Assembly (NCBI GenBank): GCA_964575675.1
Contig: CAZNRY010000160.1
Coordinates: 1-9,289, forward strand
From: CAZNRY01 sp964575675
Lineage (GTDB): Bacteria; Eisenbacteria; RBG-16-71-46; CAIMUX01; VGJL01
Direction: 5' to 3'
Length of the DNA: 9,289 nucleotides
In this document: positions 1 through 5,906 of the stretch, piece by piece
How positions within the stretch are numbered: the first letter of the stretch is position 1
Layout of the letters: every line of letters starts with the position of its first letter
Notes under the pieces: model-generated
The model's input: only the letters and a program-made list of their open reading frames with translations
Database searches by the model: none
What the model was told of the DNA's origin: nothing
Translations under genes and position numbers: made by a program

Positions 1-242
1 GCTGGTCCTCGCGGCGGGGAGGAGGATCTGGCGCCGCCGAGAACGATGACGTGGCAGGCAACGATGGCGTGGCCGCCGTGCTCGACGCAGGTGGCGGTGC
101 CGACGTGTGTCGTCGTCCGATTGTGGCCGACGGGGCCTGCCGAACCGGCGAGCACGGCGAAGTCCGCACAGATTTCCTCACCGTGCGCGCCGGCGCTCGT
201 CGTGCGATTGCGGTTTCCCCTTCGATTGACATCTGGGTCCAC
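1..242 (-). CDS. Possible partial ORF at left edge, weakly HYR/Ig-like
   Basis: This minus-strand frame is open from position 350 to the left edge, so its C-terminus is missing. Base composition by codon position is coding-like: third positions are richest in G+C, then first, then second, which is not so for the overlapping plus-strand frames. The translation includes CADFAVLAGSAGPVG, then TATCVEHGGHAIVACHVIVL, then a Ser/Pro-rich stretch. The cysteine spacing and alternating hydrophobic strand recall the end of an HYR/Ig-like repeat (TATD..GN.A.C.F.V.V), but the match is loose and several consensus residues are absent. A GTG at 242 with an upstream AGGGA is the best visible start, though the frame also continues upstream of it without a stop. 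It may be a decayed remnant rather than a working gene. Function unknown. Confidence 0.3.
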   Translation of the reverse strand, partial: MDPDVNRRGNRNRTTSAGAHGEEICADFAVLAGSAGPVGHNRTTTHVGTATCVEHGGHAIVACHVIVLGGARSSSPPRGP

Positions 243-247
243 GCTTT

Positions 248-275
248 CCCTAAGTAGTAATGAGTTACTACAGGG
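248..275. repeat. Tight hairpin (inverted repeat) in an A+T-rich patch
   Basis: GTAGTAA (254-260) and TTACTAC (265-271) form a perfect 7-bp inverted repeat around the loop TGAG. CCCT (248-251) and AGGG (272-275) extend the stem by 4 bp past a two-base AA bulge. The patch is clearly richer in A+T than its surroundings. It lies just upstream of the possible minus-strand ORF at the left edge, so it could be an operator or a transcript leader. No T-run follows on either strand, so a classical intrinsic terminator is unlikely. Confidence 0.5.
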
Positions 276-538
276 GATAAGCAAGAGGTGGACCGAAAGT
301 GGGCGTTTGTGCGAATGGGCGCGGAAGTATCGGAAACGCAGGACTGGAGATCATCTCGCGATCGCGTGGTTCAAGTCGACAGATGGTCCGATGAGATCGT
401 GACGTCTACAGGTCGACGACGCGCCGAAAAATGGACAGCCGCAGGAAAGCAAATACAGGTTGAAGGACGGAGATGCGCAAACAATCATGCAGCATGGGTT
501 GGGGGCGAAGGCTGGCACGAGATCTCTAGTGCGCACCT
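276..538. other. Non-genic stretch without a convincing ORF
   Basis: Short frames are open here, but none has coding-like codon use, a ribosome binding site or a recognisable product. The segment is less G+C-rich than the genes to its right, with runs such as GAAAAATGG and GCAAATACAGG. The hexamer TACAGG recurs loosely near 269, 409 and 452. No tRNA-like cloverleaf or protein remnant was recognised. Confidence 0.5.
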
Positions 539-791
539 GGCGCTCATTCGGGACGTGCCTCCGCTCGGCACCTGTCGCGCTCGCTCGGCGCATCCCGCTC
601 GGCGCATGGCGCAGCTACGGCGATCCCCTGCATGGCCGCTGAGACCCGCGGGCCTGGCGAGCCATGCAGCGTGAGCAGGCGCGCCCGCGAGGCCGGTGTC
701 CTGTTCGTTTAGCCGGCCCGAGCGGGATGCGCCAGGCGAGCGCGCGAACGGACATGGCGAACGAGCCGCGGGCACGCCCTGAATGATCGCC
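539..791. repeat. Long imperfect inverted repeat element (MITE-like or structured RNA)
   Basis: Left arm 539-602 pairs with right arm 718-791. The inner block is strongest: 576-602 against 718-744 pairs over 27 positions with two mismatches, one a G-T, and includes the perfect 16-bp GGCGCATCCCGCTCGG (587-602) and CCGAGCGGGATGCGCC (718-733). The outer blocks also match: 539-549 with 781-791 (one mismatch) and 551-559 with 771-779 (one mismatch). They are separated by a central part of each arm that differs in length by about 10 bases. The 115-base loop carries a nested perfect 9-bp inverted repeat, CTGCATGGC (628-636) with GCCATGCAG (661-669), around the palindrome CCCGCGGG (645-652). The element ends 20 bases from the stop of the minus-strand deacetylase. 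No transposase is present. It could be a non-autonomous mobile element, a REP/REPIN-type repeat or a structured RNA. Confidence 0.65.
582..607. repeat. 12-bp direct repeat, period 14
   Basis: CGCTCGGCGCAT occurs at 582-593 and again at 596-607, separated by CC. It sits at the inner end of the left arm of the long inverted repeat, so one copy pairs with the right arm while the second lies in the loop. This looks like a small tandem duplication within the element. Confidence 0.6.
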
Positions 792-810
792 CTGCACCCT
801 GCCGCCTTGT

Positions 811-1524
811 TCAGACCGTGAAGAAGTTCTCCGGTCCGAAGGAAAGCGACTCGTCGCTGTGAAGCGCCTCGCCATACCTCTTGCCGATCCGAATCCCGTG
901 ATAGGCCCTGATCGCCTCGAGCAAGGGCAGGATCGTATTCTCCGCCCGCCAGATCTGCATCTGCGATTCGTACGCTTTGATCGCCCGCCGGACGTCGTCC
1001 ATCACTTCGGTCACATCGACCACGATCGTCGGGAGCATGTCCTTGGGCATCATGTAGTAGAAGAGGCGCTGGACGTCGTGGGTCGGCACCTCAGGCAGCA
1101 CGTTGCGGAATCGGGCGAGCTTCAGGCCGTCGCGGACGAGCTGCCCCGCCGCCCAGTGGTCCGAGTTCGCCGAGCCGTCGTGATGGTCGAACCGGTTCGT
1201 GTGGTAGGGGGCGAAGACGATCTGCGGCCGATGAATGCGGATTAGGCGCGCGATCTTCAACCGTCCCTCGGGCGAGTTGACGACCTCCGTGTCCGGGAAA
1301 TCGAGGATCCGGCCATCGCTCCCCATGACCGCGTTCGCGGCGGCGAACTCACTCGCCCGACTCTGCGTGTCGCCGAAGGTTCCCTTCTCGCCGCCCGTCA
1401 GCGCGACGCTGAGGACGCGTCTGCCTGAGCGAACGAGCCGGATGATGGTGCCAGCGATCGTCATCTCCGCGTCATCCGGGTGTGGGCTGAAGACCACGAC
1501 GTCGTACAGCGAATCGGCCCCCAT
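811..1524 (-). CDS. PIG-L family deacetylase, BshB1-like
   Basis: A 237-residue zinc-dependent N-deacetylase of the PIG-L/LmbE superfamily. The N-terminal motif SPHPDDAE (13-20) carries the zinc ligands His15 and Asp18 and the catalytic base Asp17; the third ligand is probably His123 in NSDHWAAGQLV, where the usual HPDH reads NSDH. The C-terminal half, with VVDVTEVMDDVRRAIKAY, an SQ pair and IGKRYGEAL (213-221), resembles BshB1 enzymes, which remove acetyl from GlcNAc-malate in bacillithiol synthesis. The true substrate cannot be fixed from sequence, and other GlcNAc-type substrates are possible. An ATG 30 bases upstream is also in frame, but the start at 1524 sits 5 bases after the strong Shine-Dalgarno GAAGGAGG, which lies inside that longer frame. 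It is divergent from the peptidase gene and has no same-strand neighbour nearby. A cytosolic location is expected, as no signal peptide is seen. Confidence 0.88.
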   Translation of the reverse strand: MGADSLYDVVVFSPHPDDAEMTIAGTIIRLVRSGRRVLSVALTGGEKGTFGDTQSRASEFAAANAVMGSDGRILDFPDTEVVNSPEGRLKIARLIRIHRPQIVFAPYHTNRFDHHDGSANSDHWAAGQLVRDGLKLARFRNVLPEVPTHDVQRLFYYMMPKDMLPTIVVDVTEVMDDVRRAIKAYESQMQIWRAENTILPLLEAIRAYHGIRIGKRYGEALHSDESLSFGPENFFTV

Positions 1525-1757
1525 CGAATCCTCCTTCATCGCATCTGACCGCACTGCCTACCCTGCATCTTTCGCGGTCGGTTCCACCCGTTCGAGGCGA
1601 CCGCGTCCCGGCATCGAACGACGCGCTCGAAGGGAGATCGCCCCTTCGCGGCTCGACGCTCACGGGTCAAGGGTTGCGGCCGGGGCGATTCACGACGCAG
1701 TATATCATCGAACTCGGGACTCACCCCCGCCCCGGCGGGAGAAGTGGCGGAGAACGG
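1525..1757. other. Divergent intergenic region
   Basis: These 233 bases separate the deacetylase and peptidase starts and should hold both promoters. Apart from the Shine-Dalgarno GAAGGAGG (minus strand, 1537-1530), the main candidate is an A+T-rich TATATCAT at 1701-1708, which may be a -10 region for the plus-strand genes. The nearest -35-like hexamer, TTGCGG at 1674-1679, is too far away (21 bases), so no promoter is called. No convincing terminator or RNA was seen. Confidence 0.35.
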
Positions 1758-2837
1758 ATGCGCAGTCTAGTCGTGCACGGCGGCGCCTGGCAGATTCCGG
1801 ATGAGGAGGTCGCGGCTCATCTGGCCGGGCTGCGTGCAGCGATGACGCATGGGATCGGCCTTCTCAAGGAGGGGCGTCCCGCCATCGATATCGTGGTCGA
1901 GACGATCGCCATTCTCGAGGACGATCCGACCTTCGACGCGGGGCGGGGCTCCGTCCTGAACCTCGGCGGCCGGATCGAGATGGACGCCTCGGTGATGGAC
2001 GGCGCGACCCTGCGCGCCGGATGCGTCGCGTGCGTGACCGATGTCGCAAACCCTATTCGCCTTGCGCGCGCGATCCTGGATGATGGCCGCACGGTGATGC
2101 TCTCCGGCGAGGGGGCGTCGGCCTTCGCGCGTTCCGTCGGCATCCCCGCCTGCGCCTTCGAGGACCTCCTGATCGATCGCGAGACGCGTCGCAAAGGATT
2201 CCTCGATCGGATCGAGGATTACCGCACGCGCCAGCCCTTCGACGGTTCGCTTCCGAACTTCCATGAGGGGACGTTCCCCGAGCCCCCGCTCAACCGACCG
2301 CCGACCGCTCCGCCCCAACCCCTCGGGACCGTCGGCGCGGTCTGCTGCGATTCGCACGGGCATCTCGCCGCCGCCACGTCGACCGGCGGCGCCCCGAACA
2401 CCCTCCCCGGGCGCGTGGGCGACAGCCCGGTTCTCGGCGCCGGAACGTGGGCCGAGGATGGCGTGGGCGCCGCGGGCAGCACTGGATGGGGCGAAGCGAT
2501 CCTGCTCGACCTGCTCGCCTTTCGCGCCGTTCAGGAGATCGACTCGATCACGATCGCATCGCACGACCTGCCTGCACGGAAGACGACGCGGCATCCGATC
2601 GCCACGGAGAAGATCACGTGGGGTCCTGTTCCCCAGGGGATCGCAAGAACCTCCGCTTCGCACGCCGCCCGGGCCGCAATCCGCGGGTTCGCCCACCGCA
2701 CCGGAGGGGCGGGTGGCGTGATCCTGATCGGTCCGGACGGCTCCCCGGGCTTCGCCTTCAACACGCCGCGGATGGCTCGCGGCTACTGGATCGACGGGAT
2801 GGGAGATCCGTATCTGGAAACCGAGCCGGCCCCCTAG
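1758..2837 (+). CDS. Isoaspartyl peptidase / plant-type L-asparaginase (Ntn hydrolase)
   Basis: A 359-residue asparaginase-2 family Ntn hydrolase that cleaves isoaspartyl dipeptides and often L-asparagine. The N-terminal VVHGGAW (5-11) and the segment DAGRGSVLN..G.IEMDAS.MDG (60-82) are family hallmarks. The precursor should cut itself before Thr191 in PLGTVGAVCCDSHG, leaving Thr191 as the N-terminal nucleophile. TSTGG (207-211), PGRVGDSPVLGAG (217-229) and the STGWGEA segment (241-247) form the substrate pocket; the last matches the usual CTGTGE. No signal peptide is seen, so it is probably cytosolic, unlike the exported glycosylasparaginases. A longer frame from 1674 exists, but homology begins at the ATG at 1758, behind GGCGGAG. 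The GYD gene follows 27 bases downstream on the same strand, probably in one transcript. The likely job is recycling isoAsp dipeptides from damaged proteins. Length is slightly above the usual 310-340 because of a Pro-rich linker before Thr191. Confidence 0.93.
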   Translation: MRSLVVHGGAWQIPDEEVAAHLAGLRAAMTHGIGLLKEGRPAIDIVVETIAILEDDPTFDAGRGSVLNLGGRIEMDASVMDGATLRAGCVACVTDVANPIRLARAILDDGRTVMLSGEGASAFARSVGIPACAFEDLLIDRETRRKGFLDRIEDYRTRQPFDGSLPNFHEGTFPEPPLNRPPTAPPQPLGTVGAVCCDSHGHLAAATSTGGAPNTLPGRVGDSPVLGAGTWAEDGVGAAGSTGWGEAILLDLLAFRAVQEIDSITIASHDLPARKTTRHPIATEKITWGPVPQGIARTSASHAARAAIRGFAHRTGGAGGVILIGPDGSPGFAFNTPRMARGYWIDGMGDPYLETEPAP

Positions 2838-2850
2838 ATCGGGCCGGCGG

Positions 2851-2858
2851 AAGGAGGT
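2851..2858 (+). promoter_or_regulatory. Strong Shine-Dalgarno site of the GYD gene
   Basis: AAGGAGGT lies 6 bases before the ATG at 2865, close to the ideal anti-16S complement. It fixes the start and indicates efficient translation of the second gene of the pair. Confidence 0.8.
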
Positions 2859-2864
2859 GCGGCG

Positions 2865-3164
2865 ATGGCAACATTCGTCCTCATGACGAAACTCTCGCCC
2901 GAGGTGACGCGCGAGGTGCACCACCGGGCCGAGATCGGACGGCAGTGGAAAGCGGCCGTCGAGGAGAAGTGCCCCGGAGTCAAGTGGGTCGCGCACTATG
3001 CCCTGCTCGGCGCCTATGACTTCATGGATATCTTCGAGGCGCCCAACGAGGAAACGGCCGCAAAGGTCTCCTTGATTTCCCTCTCGCGCGGAGCGCTGAA
3101 GGCGGAGTCCTGGACCGCGATTCCGTACGCGCGCTTCCTCGAGATCGCGAAGGAAGTCGGGTAG
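2865..3164 (+). CDS. GYD domain-containing small protein
   Basis: A 99-residue protein matching the GYD family, named for its Gly-Tyr-Asp motif; here the motif reads GAYD (49-52). It opens with a beta strand typical of the family, FVLMTKLS (4-11), and continues ALLGAYDFMDIFEAPNEET before a helix. These proteins adopt a ferredoxin-like alpha/beta barrel fold related to dimeric Dabb/EthD-type domains. Biochemical roles are not established for most of them. There is no signal peptide or membrane segment. It lies 27 bases after the isoaspartyl peptidase stop and behind a near-perfect Shine-Dalgarno, so the two are probably cotranscribed, but no functional link is known. The family call is confident; the function is unknown. 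Confidence 0.85.
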   Translation: MATFVLMTKLSPEVTREVHHRAEIGRQWKAAVEEKCPGVKWVAHYALLGAYDFMDIFEAPNEETAAKVSLISLSRGALKAESWTAIPYARFLEIAKEVG

Positions 3165-3287
3165 CCGGTTCGATCTCTTCGTAGGATCGCGATCGCGGGC
3201 CACAGGACGCTCCCGCCGTCCCACGGCCGTACCCCGGCCAACTCCTCCGGCCCTGCGGCACTGCGGCCATCGCGCTCCGGGATCCAC
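3165..3287. other. Convergent intergenic gap
   Basis: These 123 bases separate the convergent GYD and helicase genes. They contain the palindrome GATCGCGATC (3185-3194) and a weak CGATC/GATCG pair (3170-3174 with 3185-3189), but no stable G+C stem followed by a T-run on either strand. No clear intrinsic terminator is visible. Confidence 0.3.
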
Positions 3288-5849
3288 TCATCCCCCTCCG
3301 GCCCGCCCCTGCATCCCTAGCCTCCGCCTGAGCCGCGCGGCCAGATCAACGGGCAGCGGGGTCACGATCCGCGGCGGAAGAATCTCATCCCTCGCGGCCG
3401 CGGCGTGCTTCTTCTCGATCTTCGCCTTCTCTTTCTCGACTCGCTCCCAGCGCCCCGGATCGATCGGACCCTTGGGGACGTAATCCGAGCGGCCGAGCAG
3501 GGCGTGCAGCATGACGAGCGCCGCCTCCCTGTCCGGGATCCGCCCCTTGCCCATCGCGTCCGGGTCCTGCTGCATGTGGGGCGGCAACGGCGCGCCGACG
3601 CACGAAGGGCATCCGTCCTCGCAGGGACAGGCGTGGATCAGATCGAGCGCGGCCGAGAGGACTTCCTCGATCATGTGGTAGGCCTTCTGGGCGAAGCCGA
3701 GCCCGCCGGGATACTTGTCGTAGAGGAAGACGGCCGGAACGCCGACGTTCTTCGAATCCACGACCGTCCCCAGGTCGAGCGGATCGCACATCGCGAAGAG
3801 CGAGACGATGTCGGGCAGGACGTTCGCGATCCCGCACATCCCCTCGGCGGGAACGCGCCCGTAGCGCGTCACCTTCGTCAACACCTCGAGCGAGGGGGCG
3901 ATCCAGAGTGCCATCGTCTCCAGCGTCTGGGTGGGCAGATCGAGGTTTCCGTAGCCGATCGAGTCGCGGCTGCCGAACTTGATCTTCTTGAACATCGTGA
4001 CCTTGGAGTGGACGTTCGTGTCGCCGAAGCCGACCTCGCTGTCGAGAAGCTTCTTCTCCATCTCGCTTCGCACAACCTCGATGTGGCTATCCGACATCGC
4101 CTGCGTGTAATAGTCGACGTCCGAACGATGGACATAGGCCACCCGCTCGTTAATGTCGAGACGGTCGACGAAGTAGGTCTCCGCATCGTGCATGTAGATC
4201 GCCTGCGGGTGGACCTGCGGGAAGGCGGACGGCTCGTCGATCGTTCCGATCACGCGATTGCCGTCGGGGCGGCCCGTCTCGTTGATCGTGTAGACGTTCT
4301 CCGCCGTGTTGCGCAGCGAGACGCCGGCTGCGGGGAAGCCCTCCTTCGCGTAGTACCAGCGTCCCTTGACCTCCTTCACCTCGCCGTGCTCGGCGAGGAG
4401 GTCGAGGATCGCAGGCGCGTACTCCCCCCAGCTCCCCTCCTCCTGCCGGCGTAGCGGGAGCTCGAAGGCCGCACAGCGCAGGTGCGAGAGGAGGATGTGG
4501 GGGTTCTGCGGATCGATGACCGCGTGCTCGGGCGACCTCTCGAAGAAGTAGGACGGATGCCGCATTAGATATTGGTCGATCGGCAGGTTGTGGCCGACCA
4601 TGACGGCGACCGACTCGTCCTCGCGCCGTCCCGCGCGCCCCGCCTGCTGCCAGGTGCTCGCGATCGTGCCGGGGAATCCAACCAGAACGGCGGCATCGAG
4701 TCCGCCCACGTCGATTCCGAGTTCGAGGGCGTTCGTCGAGACGACGCCGCGCAGCTCTCCGTCGAACAGCGCCCGCTCGATCGCCCGCCGTTCCTCCGGA
4801 AGGTATCCCCCGCGATAGGCGCGGATCTTCTTCGCGAGCCCTCCGCCGTCCCGCCGCAGTTCCTCCTGGCAGTAGCGGAGCAGAACCTCCGTCAGGAGCC
4901 GCGCTCGCACGAACGCGATCGCCTGGTATCCCCCTCGAAGGAGCGAGACCATGATGTCGCGCGCCTCGAGATTCGACGACTTCCGTTCGAGCCCCGCGCT
5001 GTCGATCCGCGGCGGGTTCCAGAAGACGAAGTGCTTGCGCCCGCGCGGGGAGCCGTCCTCGTTCACGGTCTCGAAGGGACGGCCGGTCAGCCTCTCGGCA
5101 AGCTCAGCCGGATTGGCGATCGTTGCCGAGGAGAAAATCAGCTGCGGTCGCGCCCCGTAGTGCTCGGCGATCCGGAGCAGGCGGCGCAGGACATTCGCCG
5201 TGTGCGAGCCGAAGATCCCGCGGTAGACGTGGATCTCGTCGGCCACGATGTAGGAGAGGCGGCCGAAGAACTCCGCCCACCGCGCATGATTCGGCAGGAT
5301 CCCGCTGTGGAGCATGTCGGGGTTCGTCAGCAGTATCCGCGCGCGCTCGCGGAGCTGGGTCCGGAGCGCGGCGGGGGTATCGCCGTCATAGGTCCCCGCA
5401 TGGAAGTCGAACGTGCCTGCGGCCTCCGTGTCCGAGGCCTCATCGTCGGGGCGCTGGAATCGGCGAAGGGTGCGGAGCTGGTCCTGCGCGAGCGCCTTCG
5501 TCGGAAACAGATAGAGGGCCCGCGCGTCCGGATGGTTCGCGATCGTCTCGATGACCGGGACATTGTAGCAAAGGGTCTTTCCGCTCGCCGTCCCCGTGAC
5601 AATGACGACATCCTTGCCATCGCGGATGAGATCGATCGCTCGGGCCTGGTGCGTGTAGAGGCTCCCGATCCCCATCCGGTCGAGGGCTTCCTTCATCGCT
5701 CCCGACAGCGGCCGGGAGGGCTCCGCCGTCCGCGAATCGCGCGGCGGGATCTCGTGGACGTGGACCGCCTGGTCCTGCTCCGATGCCAGGAGAAGGACGC
5801 GATCGAGGAGACCTCGGGCGTCTTTCTCAGCCTTCCTGTGGCGCTTCAA
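3288..5849 (-). CDS. mrfA: MrfA/YprA-like DEAD/DEAH-box helicase with C-terminal zinc site
   Basis: An 853-residue superfamily 2 ATP-dependent DNA helicase. Motifs in order (numbered from the TTG): LYTHQ Q-motif-like (64-68), Walker A TGTASGKT (85-92), ALYLFPTKALAQDQ motif Ia (111-124), TNPDMLH (175-181), DEIH Walker B (204-207), SAT (241-243), STNALELGIDVG (371-382) and QQAGRAGRR (401-409). The C-terminal DUF1998/MZB-type region ends with four cysteines spaced CxCxxxCxxC (741, 743, 747, 750), a zinc site. Long stretches, such as the region around GRKHFVFWNPP and PIDQYLMRHP.YFFERSPE, match Bacillus subtilis MrfA (YprA), a 3'-5' helicase that works with MrfB on mitomycin C lesions; MrfA is about 750 residues. 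The TTG at 5849 is preferred because GGAGGT lies 3 bases upstream. An in-frame TTG at 5900 would add 17 non-family residues. The gene lies just downstream of the mrfB-like exonuclease on the same strand. Lesion specificity here is inferred, not shown. Confidence 0.9.
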   Translation of the reverse strand: MKRHRKAEKDARGLLDRVLLLASEQDQAVHVHEIPPRDSRTAEPSRPLSGAMKEALDRMGIGSLYTHQARAIDLIRDGKDVVIVTGTASGKTLCYNVPVIETIANHPDARALYLFPTKALAQDQLRTLRRFQRPDDEASDTEAAGTFDFHAGTYDGDTPAALRTQLRERARILLTNPDMLHSGILPNHARWAEFFGRLSYIVADEIHVYRGIFGSHTANVLRRLLRIAEHYGARPQLIFSSATIANPAELAERLTGRPFETVNEDGSPRGRKHFVFWNPPRIDSAGLERKSSNLEARDIMVSLLRGGYQAIAFVRARLLTEVLLRYCQEELRRDGGGLAKKIRAYRGGYLPEERRAIERALFDGELRGVVSTNALELGIDVGGLDAAVLVGFPGTIASTWQQAGRAGRREDESVAVMVGHNLPIDQYLMRHPSYFFERSPEHAVIDPQNPHILLSHLRCAAFELPLRRQEEGSWGEYAPAILDLLAEHGEVKEVKGRWYYAKEGFPAAGVSLRNTAENVYTINETGRPDGNRVIGTIDEPSAFPQVHPQAIYMHDAETYFVDRLDINERVAYVHRSDVDYYTQAMSDSHIEVVRSEMEKKLLDSEVGFGDTNVHSKVTMFKKIKFGSRDSIGYGNLDLPTQTLETMALWIAPSLEVLTKVTRYGRVPAEGMCGIANVLPDIVSLFAMCDPLDLGTVVDSKNVGVPAVFLYDKYPGGLGFAQKAYHMIEEVLSAALDLIHACPCEDGCPSCVGAPLPPHMQQDPDAMGKGRIPDREAALVMLHALLGRSDYVPKGPIDPGRWERVEKEKAKIEKKHAAAARDEILPPRIVTPLPVDLAARLRRRLGMQGRAGGG

Positions 5850-5852
5850 GTT

Positions 5853-5858
5853 ACCTCC
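5853..5858 (-). promoter_or_regulatory. Shine-Dalgarno deciding the helicase start
   Basis: On the minus strand GGAGGT ends 3 bases before the TTG at 5849. Neither the TTG at 5900 nor the in-frame TTG between them has an equally good site. The spacing is short but acceptable. This supports the shorter helicase. Confidence 0.55.
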
Positions 5859-5865
5859 GTAACCG

Positions 5866-5896
5866 ATAATATGACAATGCGTTATCAATGTACCAA
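5866..5896 (-). promoter_or_regulatory. Possible internal promoter of the helicase gene
   Basis: In this A+T-rich gap the minus strand reads TATTAT (5871-5866) as a -10-like hexamer and TTGGTA (5896-5891) as a -35-like hexamer, with a long 19-base spacer. Transcription would begin almost at the Shine-Dalgarno. The helicase is more likely read mainly from the exonuclease gene upstream, with this as a weak second promoter. Confidence 0.22.
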
Positions 5897-5902
5897 CCAA
5901 TG
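5875..5902. repeat. Three phased CAATG repeats upstream of the helicase
   Basis: CAATG occurs at 5875-5879, 5886-5890 and 5898-5902, with start-to-start spacings of 11 and 12 bases, close to one helical turn. The cluster sits between the exonuclease stop and the helicase Shine-Dalgarno and overlaps the possible promoter. Such phasing is what a binding site for a regulator contacting one DNA face would look like; chance is also possible for a 5-base unit. Confidence 0.3.
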
Positions 5903-5906
5903 ACCC

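Noticed and set aside
1..242. ADFAVLAGS as the start of a DUF3494 ice-binding domain
   Set aside because: The expected continuation (TNTGP..GD.GVSPG) is absent in all three minus-strand frames, so the resemblance is limited to a few residues.
368..377. GGTTCAAGTC resembling a tRNA T-loop
   Set aside because: No matching T-stem, acceptor stem, anticodon arm or CCA can be folded around it.
288..674. Plus-strand frame from a GTG, 128 residues
   Set aside because: It runs into the inverted-repeat element, has no ribosome site, no coding-like composition and no recognisable motif.
3185..3194. GATCGCGATC palindrome as a terminator
   Set aside because: A perfect palindrome has no loop and no T-run follows; GATC/CG-rich words are common in this DNA.
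1767..3287. Long minus-strand open frame (506 residues)
   Set aside because: It lies antisense to the peptidase and GYD genes, has Arg/Gly-rich composition and no family resemblance; it is a high-GC shadow frame.
4572..5903. Long plus-strand open frame (443 residues)
   Set aside because: It is antisense to the helicase, whose motifs are unmistakable; the product is charged and low-complexity.
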